In this document: one piece after another, positions 15,046 through 24,138 of the stretch
How the letters are laid out: every line of letters starts with the position of its first letter
Position numbering within the stretch: the stretch's first letter is position 1
From: Sulfuriferula sp.
GTDB lineage: Bacteria; Pseudomonadota; Gammaproteobacteria; Burkholderiales; Sulfuriferulaceae
Assembly (NCBI GenBank): GCA_031291235.1
Contig: JARLJL010000013.1
Location: 124,001 to 188,000, forward strand
Reading direction: 5' to 3'
Length of the DNA stretch: 64,000 nt
Notes under the pieces: generated by a model
The model's database searches: none
What the model saw: the letters and a program-made list of their open reading frames with translations, nothing else
Told to the model about the DNA's origin: nothing
Program-made: the position numbers and the translations under genes

Positions 15046-16081
15046 TCTGTGATTCCGCTCGACGCGCCGCTTGCTGCAATCGCTCCCCCAGCACCGCACG
15101 CGGCGGCAAGCTGGTCAGGTACTCCGCGACATGAATGCCGGACTTGTCCAGTTCCAGCAACTCGATCTGTTCGCGCTTCTTGCCAGTGCAGAGAATGATT
15201 CCCAGAGGCGAGGCTTCCTCCGGTTCCCGCTCGTGTTTGTCGAGCCAGCGCAAATAAAGCTCCATCTGCCCCTTGTAGGCGGCCTTGAACTCGCCGATCT
15301 TTAATTCGACGGCCACCAGCCGGTGCAGCTTGCGGTTGTAGAACAGCAGGTCAAGGTGGAAATCCTCATCGTCGATCTGGATGCGCTTCTGTCGGGCGAC
15401 GAAGGAAAAGCCTGCGCCCAACTCCAGCAGGAAGGACTCCATCTCGCGGATGATTGCTGCCTCCAGGTCGCTTTCCTGCCAGGTATCGCGCAGTCCGAGA
15501 AAGTCGAGGATGTATGGGTCGCGCATGACCAGGGAGGGCGACATGCGCTGCGCATCGCGCAAGGTCGCCAGCTCCTGCGCGATGGTTTCGTCCGGCTTTT
15601 GGGACAGCGCCGTGCGCTCGTACAGCATCGAGTCGATGCGCTCGCGCAGCGTCCGTACGCTCCAGCGTTCGGTGCTCGCCATCTGTGCGTAGTAGTCCCT
15701 TTGGAGCGGGTCTTTCAGCGGGATCAGCGCGATGAAGTGCGTCCAGCTTAATTCTCGTATCAGTGATACGAGAATCTGCTCGTCGGGAAAGATGGCGGCG
15801 AACTGCACCATGCGACGCAGGTTCTGCTCGGCAAAGCTGCCGCCGTACTCCTTCACCAACTGCGCCGCCAGGGTGGGCAGGACTTCCTTGCCATAGGCAC
15901 CTCGGCGCCCATCCAAGACCTGCGTGCGGATGCGTAGGCCGATGCGCCAGTAGAGCATCGTCAGCTCGCTATTCACCGTCGAGGCGGCGCGCTTGCGTGC
16001 CGCCTCGATCAGTGCCCGGATGTCGCCCAACAGCGCCGAAGGCGCTACGAGCGAAGGAACGGCGACTTTGCGCTTGGTCAT
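15026..16081 (-). CDS. DUF1016 (YhcG-type) PDDEXK nuclease-domain protein
   Basis: A 351-residue protein with the DUF1016 N-terminal helical domain (LYWRIGLRIRTQVLDG, GGSFAEQNLRRMVQFA, LSWTHFIALIPLKDPLQRDY) and a C-terminal YhcG nuclease domain with FHLDLLFYNRKLHRLVAVEL, the ELK of VAVELKIGEFKAAYKGQM and YLRWLDKHE. The family is common on mobile elements and is thought to cut DNA in anti-phage or recombination contexts. Its ATG overlaps the integrase stop by four bases, so it is expressed together with the integrase. The 3' end overlaps the convergent gene ending at 15045. The protein looks complete. Confidence 0.9.
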   Translation of the reverse strand: MTKRKVAVPSLVAPSALLGDIRALIEAARKRAASTVNSELTMLYWRIGLRIRTQVLDGRRGAYGKEVLPTLAAQLVKEYGGSFAEQNLRRMVQFAAIFPDEQILVSLIRELSWTHFIALIPLKDPLQRDYYAQMASTERWSVRTLRERIDSMLYERTALSQKPDETIAQELATLRDAQRMSPSLVMRDPYILDFLGLRDTWQESDLEAAIIREMESFLLELGAGFSFVARQKRIQIDDEDFHLDLLFYNRKLHRLVAVELKIGEFKAAYKGQMELYLRWLDKHEREPEEASPLGIILCTGKKREQIELLELDKSGIHVAEYLTSLPPRAVLGERLQQAARRAESQIKQGTA

Positions 16082-17280
16082 ACCGTCGCCTCAGCAGGCT
16101 GCTGCTTGGCGCCGGTGATTGCCTTGCGCCGATTCGCCACCAACTCGGCGGCTTCCCGCACCGGCTTATCCTCGGTGTGGACGTAGCGCATGAACATCAC
16201 CACAGTCTTGTGCGCCGTCAGTGCCATGCCGACCTTGACCGGGATACCCGAATTGGCAATGTCGGTCGCTGAGCGATGGCGGATGCCGTGCGTTCCAACG
16301 TGCGTTGCACCCGCCGCTTTGAGCGCACGACTCCAGCCACCGTAATACTCGCCCGTGGTCAGGTGTTGCTCTGGATGGCGCGACGACGGCAGTACGTAAG
16401 GATTGCCTTCCTGCCTTGGTGCCGTCGAAAGCAGCCGGTAGGCTTCCTCGCTGATGGGCTTGGACATGCCGCCGGTCTTGCTGTCGGGCCAGACGACGCG
16501 GCGGTTTTCCAGATCAATCCATTCCCATTCGAGCGAAACGATTTCGCCACGACGGCCAGCAAATTCGAATTGCAGGCGGATCGCCAACGGGATGACGTAG
16601 TTCTCCAGTCCTTCGGCCTCGATCTTGTCGAGTTGCCGGAACAGCTTGCCCATGTCCTCGTCGCTGATGAGGTGGGTGGATTTGCCGGCGGGGAACATCG
16701 GGACATGGCGGCAAGGATTGGTGCCGTCAGGCCGATAACCCCACACCTCGGCCAAGTTGAACATCTTGCGCAGGATGCTGAACGCCTTGTTCGCCTCGGT
16801 CTGCTTGTACGAAAGTTTTTCCATCAGTCCGGCAATGTCAGGGCGCTTCACGTCGTGGACCTTCTTGCGACCCAGCAACGGGATGATGCAGCGGTCGATG
16901 ACGCCTTGATAGCCGACTCGGGTGCTGGGCTTGTTGCGCTTCTTGGAGTGGTCCTCCATGAACTTCTTGCACAACTCCTCGACGGTGGGTGCTTTACGGG
17001 CTTCCGCCTTGTCTGCGCCGGGATCACCGCCCCGGCGTACCTGGGCCAGCCATTCTTGCGCGAGCGAGCGTGCCTGTTCGACGGTCAGTTCCCCGTACTG
17101 GCCCAAGGCGGGCTTGCGGCGCTCGCCGGCGTTCGTCCGGTACTGGAGCATGAACACCTTGCGGCCCGACGGGGTAATCTTGCACAAGAAGCCGGGCACC
17201 AGCGTATCCCGGAGTTCGACGGCCTGTGCCTGGGGTTGTGCCGCATCGACAGCGGACTTGGTGAGCTTGATTTTTGCCAT
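16078..17280 (-). CDS. P4-type tyrosine integrase (DUF4102 arm-binding N-terminus)
   Basis: A 400-residue site-specific recombinase. The N-terminal DUF4102/arm-binding domain (LRDTLVPGFLCKITPSGRKV, YGELTVEQARSLAQEWLA), a core-binding domain (about 100-190) and the catalytic domain (about 210-375) are all present. Active-site residues visible are Arg in FAGRRGEIVSLEW, His-x-x-Arg in GIRHRSATD, the second His in ALTAHKTVV and the Tyr in MFMRYVHTED. It moves the element in and out of its attachment site. The gene is the rightmost of the element; about 200 bp later the sulfide locus begins. No tRNA or duplicated att sequence could be identified beside it. Confidence 0.93.
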   Translation of the reverse strand: MAKIKLTKSAVDAAQPQAQAVELRDTLVPGFLCKITPSGRKVFMLQYRTNAGERRKPALGQYGELTVEQARSLAQEWLAQVRRGGDPGADKAEARKAPTVEELCKKFMEDHSKKRNKPSTRVGYQGVIDRCIIPLLGRKKVHDVKRPDIAGLMEKLSYKQTEANKAFSILRKMFNLAEVWGYRPDGTNPCRHVPMFPAGKSTHLISDEDMGKLFRQLDKIEAEGLENYVIPLAIRLQFEFAGRRGEIVSLEWEWIDLENRRVVWPDSKTGGMSKPISEEAYRLLSTAPRQEGNPYVLPSSRHPEQHLTTGEYYGGWSRALKAAGATHVGTHGIRHRSATDIANSGIPVKVGMALTAHKTVVMFMRYVHTEDKPVREAAELVANRRKAITGAKQQPAEATV

Positions 17281-17458
17281 GATGACTCCTCGAAAGACCC
17301 GGCTCCCAGGAGCCTTCTAGGGGCCAGCAGAGGGGAAGTCGGGTCAAGTTTCAGAAAGCACCGGCATATGATGAACTCGCCTAAGTTATTGATAAACCTG
17401 CTGTATCTAGTCTTGGCGTAGTCCAGCGAAGTGCCGGGCTGGAGTCATGGTGAAATAA

Positions 17459-17487
17459 AAAAGGGGATTGCATAGCAATCCCCTTTT
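17459..17487. terminator. Bidirectional terminator after sqr
   Basis: A perfect 13-bp stem AAAAGGGGATTGC/GCAATCCCCTTTT with an ATA loop. On the minus strand it ends the sulfide operon 19 bases after the sqr stop and is followed by a run of U. It also protects that operon from transcripts leaving the element. The right end of the element lies between 17281 and here. Confidence 0.85.
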
Positions 17488-17505
17488 ATCAGACCGGCAG
17501 CAGAA

Positions 17506-18789
<1,284 letters not shown>

Positions 18790-18806
18790 TTAAAAAAATT
18801 GATTGA

Positions 18807-18831
18807 GTAAGCAGGGCTGCACCCTACTTAC
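18807..18831 (-). terminator. Possible attenuator hairpin between rhodanese gene and sqr
   Basis: On the minus strand GTAAGTAGGG-TGCAG-CCCTGCTTAC folds with one mismatch and is followed, after eight bases, by seven U. It sits in the 70-base gap before sqr. It could partly terminate the upstream transcript and set a lower sqr level, or protect a processed sqr mRNA. Confidence 0.4.
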
Positions 18832-18850
18832 ATCTTAGACCATGATAAGA

Positions 18851-19234
18851 CTAACCGCCAAAGCTGGTTGTATCTTTCACCACCTGTTGACCGCTACCCG
18901 CCCATGCTTCGAAACCGCCGGCCAAAGAAACCAGCTGGGTATACCCCAAACGTTGCAGACTTTGTGTTGCAAGCGCAGAACGTCCGCCGGTTTTACAATA
19001 AATCACAATTTGCGCATCCTTGTTGGCCAACGCAGGATGATCACCGGTTTTGAATTCCAGCACGCCGCGCGGAATACTGACTGCATTAGGTAAGCGACCG
19101 GCGTCGAATTCAGCGGGTTCACGCACATCGATCACTGTTGCACCAGCACTGATCTGCTGAGCGGCAGCGGCAACATCCACCTCTCGGATTTGAGATTTTG
19201 CTTCCGCTACAAGTTGTTGAGGAGTCATTGTCAT
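18851..19234 (-). CDS. Rhodanese-domain sulfurtransferase
   Basis: A 127-residue single-domain rhodanese with DVREPAEFDAGRLPNAVSIP (substrate-side loop) and the active-site loop YCKTGGRSALA, whose cysteine carries the persulfide. The short six-residue loop after the cysteine is that of small single-domain enzymes acting on sulfane sulfur. In this operon it probably transfers sulfur between SQR-derived polysulfide, glutathione and the persulfide dioxygenase. AAGGA lies upstream; a GTG one codon earlier is an alternative start. No signal peptide, so cytoplasmic. Confidence 0.9.
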   Translation of the reverse strand: MTMTPQQLVAEAKSQIREVDVAAAAQQISAGATVIDVREPAEFDAGRLPNAVSIPRGVLEFKTGDHPALANKDAQIVIYCKTGGRSALATQSLQRLGYTQLVSLAGGFEAWAGSGQQVVKDTTSFGG

Positions 19235-19259
19235 CACATAAGTCCTTTAAAATTAAAAA

Positions 19260-19685
19260 TCAGGCTGCGCCCCCTTCTGCGCGATTGCGCATGTGGTCCC
19301 CCACCTTTGCAAATGCGCTGGAGAGTTCACGCCGTAAAACTTCGTCTTGCACCACTTCAGCCAATGCAGTATCCATACACATCAGCCATTGATCGCGTTC
19401 CGATATGCTGATGGGAAACGGCAAATGACGCTGCCGTAACATAGGATGTCCGTATTCCTGAATATAAAGCTGCGGACCGCCCATCCAGCCGCACAAAAAT
19501 TTGAACAATTTATCCTCAGAGCCTTGTAAGCTCTCGGCATGAAGCTTGCGAATACCGTAAGCCTCTGGTAATTCGTCCATGATTTCATAGAATCGATGAA
19601 CTAACTTGCGGATGGTATCCGCACCCCCGATTCGCTCAAAATGAGTAGCGACTGGATTAAGCTGCATGAGCGATCTCATTTCCAC
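19260..19685 (-). CDS. Group II truncated haemoglobin
   Basis: A 141-residue 2-on-2 globin. FERIGGADTIRKLVHRFYEI opens the fold; FKFLCGWMGGPQLYIQEYG and HPMLRQRHLPFPIS contain the heme-proximal region, with the proximal His probably the one before LPF; RDQWLMCMDTAL carries the Trp of helix G typical of group II. These proteins bind O2, NO or sulfide or serve as redox partners. The 5' end overlaps the persulfide dioxygenase stop by up to 29 bases; a downstream Met (19667) would shorten that. Co-transcription with sulfide genes suggests a role in supplying or scavenging O2 for the dioxygenase, or in sulfide binding. That is inference. Confidence 0.88.
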   Translation of the reverse strand: MEMRSLMQLNPVATHFERIGGADTIRKLVHRFYEIMDELPEAYGIRKLHAESLQGSEDKLFKFLCGWMGGPQLYIQEYGHPMLRQRHLPFPISISERDQWLMCMDTALAEVVQDEVLRRELSSAFAKVGDHMRNRAEGGAA

Positions 19686-20358
19686 ATTGTTGGTTAGCCG
19701 GAACGGCGATATCGATCAAGTGAGGCTTTGGCAGCTTTAGTTGATTCATGATTGCAATAAATTCGTCTCGACTTTTGCCGGATAAGCGCGGGTTGATTTC
19801 GCGTTCCTGCGCAACGCTGGATACATGCCTGTGATGGTAGTCATGCCCAGGATAAATCAAGGTTTCATCAGCCAGAGGCCAAATCTGATGCGTAATGCTG
19901 TCATATAATTTGCCGGCGTCGCCTCCCTGAAAATCAGTTCGGCCACAACCTCCGATCAATAAGGCATCGCCCGTAAACAAACGATCGCGCCACAAATACG
20001 ATACGCAAGCTGGCGTATGCCCCGGTGTTGGCAGCACGCTGATGGTTTCGTTGCCGAAATACAGCATCTCGCCGCCGCACAATTGCACATCCGCACAACT
20101 GACGCCGCCATGCATGCTCACGGCCGCTTGCGCCCCTGTCGCTTTACGCAACGCCGAAGCACCAGTGACATGATCCGCATGTACATGCGTTTCCAATATG
20201 TAACGCAACGTCAAACGCTGCTCGTTCAATAGCGACAGATACAGATTGCCATGCTCCCGTACAGGATCAATCAGCACTGCACTGTAAGTATCGAACTCGC
20301 CCAACAAATAGGTATAAGTCGAGCTTGTCGTATCAAACAGCTGCCGAAAATAGGTCAT
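19657..20358 (-). CDS. ETHE1-like persulfide dioxygenase (MBL fold)
   Basis: A 233-residue metallo-beta-lactamase-fold enzyme. Iron ligands lie in THVHADHVTG, in PTPGHTPACVSY and in the Asp of FTGDALLIGGCGRTDFQGGD, followed by IYPGHDYHHR. This is the ETHE1/persulfide dioxygenase pattern: oxidation of glutathione persulfide to sulfite with O2. The start is MTYFRQL with GGGG upstream, one base after the ybgE stop, so the gene belongs to the cytochrome bd operon. Together with SQR and the rhodanese it completes cytoplasmic sulfide detoxification. Confidence 0.92.
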   Translation of the reverse strand: MTYFRQLFDTTSSTYTYLLGEFDTYSAVLIDPVREHGNLYLSLLNEQRLTLRYILETHVHADHVTGASALRKATGAQAAVSMHGGVSCADVQLCGGEMLYFGNETISVLPTPGHTPACVSYLWRDRLFTGDALLIGGCGRTDFQGGDAGKLYDSITHQIWPLADETLIYPGHDYHHRHVSSVAQEREINPRLSGKSRDEFIAIMNQLKLPKPHLIDIAVPANQQCGNEIAHAA

Positions 20359-20359
20359 G

Positions 20360-20626
20360 CTAAGCCCCGATAAAATATGGCTTGGCAATTAAAACAAAAC
20401 CCAGCCCCATCAACACCCAGGCACTGACAGGACCAAGTATCACTCGCCAAAACCGTGTTTCCGGATCAAACCCTACTCCGTGAACAAACCCCGCGCATAT
20501 CCCTAAAATGACCAGCGTCAGCACGCCATGACTAAGGCGCCCAATCGCCGGGGGATAAACCGTAATCAATGTAGCCAGCACGCTGGCCGATAGCAACGAT
20601 ACGATACGCGCGAGTCTCGTATACAC
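20360..20626 (-). CDS. ybgE: Cyd operon protein YbgE
   Basis: An 88-residue integral membrane protein with two to three membrane segments, recognised by ICAGFVHGVGFDPETRFWR, the equivalent of the CAGVIHGVGF signature of E. coli YbgE, followed by a hydrophobic C-terminus. YbgE accompanies cytochrome bd genes in many Proteobacteria; its exact role is unsettled. It probably starts with GTG at 20626, two bases after the cydX stop (20629), with AGGA upstream, and ends one base before the dioxygenase ATG. Confidence 0.85.
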   Translation of the reverse strand: MYTRLARIVSLLSASVLATLITVYPPAIGRLSHGVLTLVILGICAGFVHGVGFDPETRFWRVILGPVSAWVLMGLGFVLIAKPYFIGA

Positions 20627-20628
20627 TA

Positions 20629-20748
20629 TTAACGATCCTGCTCGCCGGATTCTGCTTCACGCAATTCGTGATTTTCACCATAAACCGCATTCACAATCGC
20701 CAGCAATACAGCCATCGCAACACCTAAAATCCAAGCAAAGTACCACAT
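20629..20748 (-). CDS. cydX: Cytochrome bd small subunit CydX
   Basis: A 39-residue single-span membrane peptide: MWYFAWILGVAMAVLLAIVN followed by AVYGENHELREAESGEQDR. The MWYFAWILGV opening is diagnostic for CydX, which sits beside CydA and stabilises the heme groups of cytochrome bd. AGGAGAATAAAC stands before the ATG. It lies 15 bases after the cydB stop. The peptide is too short to be found by normal length cut-offs. Confidence 0.93.
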   Translation of the reverse strand: MWYFAWILGVAMAVLLAIVNAVYGENHELREAESGEQDR

Positions 20749-20763
20749 GTTTATTCTCCTAGA

Positions 20764-21903
20764 TTAATAAGCGGAATGATCGTTGCCCTTGATGAAATCA
20801 AGAGTGACTTTACCCGACATCACTTTGTACGCCCAGCTGGTGTACAGTATGATCATCGGCAGGAAAATAAGCGTTGCCCAGAACATCAAGCCCAAAGTCA
20901 TATGCGATGAAACGCTATCCCACACCGTCAGGCTGGAACGCGGATCGGTAGACGACGGCATGATGAACGGGAACATGGACACGCCGGCAGTGCCGATAAT
21001 TCCCAGCATACTCAGCGACGAGCCGATAAACGCCATCAGCGGTTTGTTCATCATTGCGAACAGGATAGCCAGCACGCCGCCGGCGAAACCGATAGCCGGC
21101 ACCAGCATCGTCAGCGGTTGCACGTTGTAATTATGCATCCATGCCCCCGCCTGCATCACCACGGTTTTATCCATAGGGTTAGGCAATGCGCCAGGTATAT
21201 TGCCGCTGGTAATGACAAAACCTTCAATGCCGTTCATCACCCACACGCCTGCTGCAGCAAATGTCAATAATGCCAGTACGCCGAAAATAATGGCAGCAGT
21301 GCGACTGCGACGATAGACATCGCCTTCTGTCCGGATCATCAGATAATTTGCGCCGTGTGCAGTAATCATCGCAGTACTGACAATACCGGTCAACAGTGCA
21401 AACGGATTCAGCAATTGCCAGAAAGTCCCGGTGTAATACGAACGCAATTCATCGTCAAAGTGAAACGGCACACCTTGCAGCAAATTGCCGAATGCCACGC
21501 CGAAGATTAACGGTGGTACTGCGCCGCCAACAAACAGCCCCCAATCCCAGCTATTGCGCCAGGTAGGATTTGCGATTTTGGAACGGTAATCGAACCCGAC
21601 CGGACGGAAGAATAAAGCCCACAATACCGCAAGCATGGCCCAGTAAAAGCCTGAAAACGCCGTCGCATAAACCAATGGCCATGCGGCGAAAATAGCACCG
21701 CCGCCAAGTATGAACCAGACCTGATTACCTTCCCAGTGCGCGCCTACCGTATTGATGACGACCCGCCGCTCACCATCGGTTCTGCCTACAAACGGCAGCA
21801 GCGTTCCCACGCCCATATCGTGCCCGTCCATAATGGCAAAACCCAACAACAGCACCCCGACGAACAGCCACCAAATGACTTTGAGTGTTTCATAATCCAA
21901 CAT
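20764..21903 (-). CDS. cydB: Cytochrome bd ubiquinol oxidase subunit II
   Basis: A 379-residue integral membrane protein with about nine spans. WWLFVGVLLLGFAIMDGHDM near the N-terminus, GAHWEGNQVWFILGGGA and FRPVGFDYR are standard CydB motifs. It pairs with CydA to form the quinol oxidase that reduces O2 to water. Length matches the E. coli protein (379), suggesting a canonical enzyme. AAGGAGAAAATA precedes the ATG. Cytochrome bd is known for resistance to sulfide, which inhibits heme-copper oxidases. Confidence 0.96.
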   Translation of the reverse strand: MLDYETLKVIWWLFVGVLLLGFAIMDGHDMGVGTLLPFVGRTDGERRVVINTVGAHWEGNQVWFILGGGAIFAAWPLVYATAFSGFYWAMLAVLWALFFRPVGFDYRSKIANPTWRNSWDWGLFVGGAVPPLIFGVAFGNLLQGVPFHFDDELRSYYTGTFWQLLNPFALLTGIVSTAMITAHGANYLMIRTEGDVYRRSRTAAIIFGVLALLTFAAAGVWVMNGIEGFVITSGNIPGALPNPMDKTVVMQAGAWMHNYNVQPLTMLVPAIGFAGGVLAILFAMMNKPLMAFIGSSLSMLGIIGTAGVSMFPFIMPSSTDPRSSLTVWDSVSSHMTLGLMFWATLIFLPMIILYTSWAYKVMSGKVTLDFIKGNDHSAY

Positions 21904-21970
21904 TATTTTCTCCTTAATATGCGGTGAAGCTACATCGCGGCATCCGTTACCGCGATGTAACGCAAATCAT

Positions 21971-23566
21971 TTAAGCCTTGTCGGCTGGGGCATGTGCAGG
22001 AATAGCACCGCCGCCCGAATTGCCTTCGCCGTGATAACGTCCGCTATGCAAACTGCTCGGGCCCTGGCGTGCAAATTTCACCATCAGGTACATTTCGACA
22101 ATCAGCAAACCGGTGTAGAAGAACACGAAGCCGGCTATCGATCCGTATACATTGCCTGCAGTCAACGTAGATGCAGACAAGTGAGTCGGCAATACACCGA
22201 AGATGGTCCATGGCTGACGGCCGTACTCGGCTACAAACCAGCCCAGCTCGGCAGCAATCCACGGTACGGGGATAAACAGCAAAGCCCAGCGCAACAGCCA
22301 CTTGCTCTTGCCGCAGCTATTCTTGAGCGAGGTGTACAAAGCAACCGTGAACAACGCAAACAATGCGGTACCCAAGCCCACCATGACGCGGAACGACCAG
22401 AACATCGGCGTTACACGTGGAATGGTATCGTCGGTAGCCTGCTGTATCATTTCCGGCGTGGCCTTGCTGACATCTTCCGTATATTTCTTCAACAGCAAAC
22501 CGAAGCCAAGATCAGCCTTGTATTTGTCGAACTCAGCCTTAAGCGCGGCATTTTGCGGATCCTTGCGTAAAGCAGCCAAGGCCGTCACTGCATGCGCACC
22601 GTTGACAATACGCTCATGGTTATGCGCCTTGATTTCATAGATACCAGGAATTTCCTTGGTCAAGGTACGCGTACCGATTATGCCCATAACATAGGGAATT
22701 TCTATAGACCAGTCGTTCTTCTGCTCTTTCTCATTGATCCCTGCGATCAAATTGAACGAAGCCGGCGCTGGTTCGGTATGCCACATGGCTTCAATCGCAG
22801 CCATTTTGGTCTGCTGATTTTCACCTACCGTATAACCGGATTCGTCGCCCAGCACGATCACCGATACGGCCGAAGCAAAACCGAATGCGGCGGCAATACG
22901 GAAAGAACGTTTAGCAAATTCGATATCGCGGCCTTTCAGCAGATACCAAGACGAAATGCCCAACACGAAGGCAGATGCCGTTACATAACCGGCACTGATG
23001 GTATGTACGAATTTGGCCTGAGCTTGAGGATTGAAAATCACATCCCAGAAATCGGTCATTTCCATACGCATGGTAATAAACGAGAAATCGGAACCTACCG
23101 GATTATTCATCCAGCCGTTTGCCACCAATATCCACAATGCGGACAGATTGGAACCCAACGCCATCAGCATCGTCACCAGCAAGTGTTTATTTTTGGAAAG
23201 CTTGTCCCAGCCGAAAAAGAACAAACCGATAAAGGTGGATTCGAGGAAGAACGCCATCAAGCCTTCAATCGCAAGCGGTGCGCCGAAAATATCGCCTACG
23301 TAATGCGAGTAATATGCCCAGTTGGTACCAAACTGAAACTCCATGGTGATGCCGGTGGTGACACCGAGCGCGAAGTTAATACCGAATAGTTTTCCCCAAA
23401 ACTTGGTCATATCCTTATAAACCTGCTTACCCGTAATAACGTAAGTAGATTCCATGATCACCAGCATGAAAGTCATGCCCAATGTCAGGGGTACGAATAA
23501 AAAATGATACAGCGCGACAATCGCGAACTGTAGTCGTGATGCATCGACTAACTCAGTACTAATCAT
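21971..23566 (-). CDS. cydA: Cytochrome bd ubiquinol oxidase subunit I
   Basis: A 531-residue multi-span membrane protein carrying hemes b558, b595 and d. The N-terminal helix contains the heme ligand His in [14 protein letters not shown]. The quinol-binding Q-loop is long (a charged segment around residues 255-390 with [20 protein letters not shown]), as in the E. coli type. [12 protein letters not shown] near residue 440 is the conserved quinol-side motif. Its ATG overlaps the cydP stop by eight bases, and 67 bases separate its stop from cydB. Complete. Confidence 0.96.
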   Translation of the reverse strand: MISTELVDASRLQFAIVALYHFLFVPLTLGMTFMLVIMESTYVITGKQVYKDMTKFWGKLFGINFALGVTTGITMEFQFGTNWAYYSHYVGDIFGAPLAIEGLMAFFLESTFIGLFFFGWDKLSKNKHLLVTMLMALGSNLSALWILVANGWMNNPVGSDFSFITMRMEMTDFWDVIFNPQAQAKFVHTISAGYVTASAFVLGISSWYLLKGRDIEFAKRSFRIAAAFGFASAVSVIVLGDESGYTVGENQQTKMAAIEAMWHTEPAPASFNLIAGINEKEQKNDWSIEIPYVMGIIGTRTLTKEIPGIYEIKAHNHERIVNGAHAVTALAALRKDPQNAALKAEFDKYKADLGFGLLLKKYTEDVSKATPEMIQQATDDTIPRVTPMFWSFRVMVGLGTALFALFTVALYTSLKNSCGKSKWLLRWALLFIPVPWIAAELGWFVAEYGRQPWTIFGVLPTHLSASTLTAGNVYGSIAGFVFFYTGLLIVEMYLMVKFARQGPSSLHSGRYHGEGNSGGGAIPAHAPADKA

Positions 23567-23780
23567 CTTGACGGCTCCTTGTGGCAGGTTGTGTTATGGT
23601 TGGTTGAGCTACAGTTTGTTGCTTGCTAATCATGGCAGCACTGACCTGATTGGCATCCAGTTGAGGATGTGCGCCAATGGGTCTGAAGAACACCCACCAG
23701 ATCGCAAACACAGCGACGATCTTCACAATCAGTATGAGCACAATTTCTCGACCTAACGGATTGTTCCAAATCGCACGCAT
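23559..23780 (-). CDS. cydP: Cytochrome oxidase small subunit CydP
   Basis: A 73-residue protein with one N-terminal membrane span ([20 protein letters not shown] followed by IWWVFFRP) and a hydrophilic tail. This is the pattern of the CydP family, encoded just upstream of cydA in beta- and gammaproteobacteria. The overlap with cydA implies coupled translation. It is the first gene downstream of the sigma-54 promoter described at 23867. Confidence 0.8.
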   Translation of the reverse strand: MRAIWNNPLGREIVLILIVKIVAVFAIWWVFFRPIGAHPQLDANQVSAAMISKQQTVAQPTITQPATRSRQDD

Positions 23781-23866
23781 GTTTATCCACCTTTCCTGAA
23801 CATCAAATCTGAAGCATTAGCCTATGCCTGATACGGACTAACGTTGCAACGGACGAAGTACTTCTT

Positions 23867-23882
23867 TGCAAAGTATGTGCCA
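23867..23882 (-). promoter_or_regulatory. Sigma-54 (-24/-12) promoter of the cyd-sulfide operon
   Basis: On the minus strand the site reads TGGCAC-ATACT-TTGCA, matching the sigma-54 consensus with GG and GC exactly ten bases apart. It faces cydP, whose start lies 87 bases downstream. Sigma-54 promoters need an AAA+ activator; one is encoded divergently at 24139. Confidence 0.85.
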
Positions 23883-24066
23883 GCTATCCAAAAACCTTAT
23901 AATTAATTGAAGATATCTCAATCCAATTATAAAATTAATAAACAAGCAATTGATTTGTTATTATCTTTTTAGCTTAAAAAACACAAAACGCAACAACACG
24001 AACGACGGAATAACACTTATTTGGAGTGACGCAATTATTATAATTAATCCGGCTGGATAAAAGAGC

Positions 24067-24080
24067 TGTCATTTTTGACA
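24067..24080. promoter_or_regulatory. Upstream activator site 1
   Basis: TGTCA-TTTT-TGACA, a 5-bp inverted repeat about 185 bp upstream of the sigma-54 promoter. The same TGTCATTTTTG block recurs 41 bases further on, four helical turns away. It is a probable binding site for the divergent FisR-like activator. Confidence 0.6.
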
Positions 24081-24107
24081 CACGAGACCAAGACTTTTCG
24101 CGTAAAA

Positions 24108-24121
24108 TGTCATTTTTGTCA
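24108..24121. promoter_or_regulatory. Upstream activator site 2
   Basis: TGTCATTTTTGTCA, a second copy of the TGTCATTTTTG block, 17 bases before the activator's own ATG, so binding could also repress the activator gene. Confidence 0.55.
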
Positions 24122-24138
24122 GTCTTCAAAACAACACC

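Noticed and set aside
16276-17421. Long plus-strand frame opposite the integrase
   Set aside because: Shadow of the integrase frame; the minus-strand product has all catalytic residues.
17281-17505. Search for a tRNA or attachment repeat at the element's right end
   Set aside because: No cloverleaf is found and no direct repeat could be matched, because the left end is outside the window.
22592-23389. 265-codon plus-strand frame inside cydA
   Set aside because: Antisense to a highly conserved oxidase subunit; no independent evidence.
24067-24121. NorR-type NO regulation of the cyd operon
   Set aside because: The regulator has a PAS-like sensor with FisR-spaced cysteines instead of a GAF domain, and the TGTCA repeats do not fit the GT-N7-AC NorR core.
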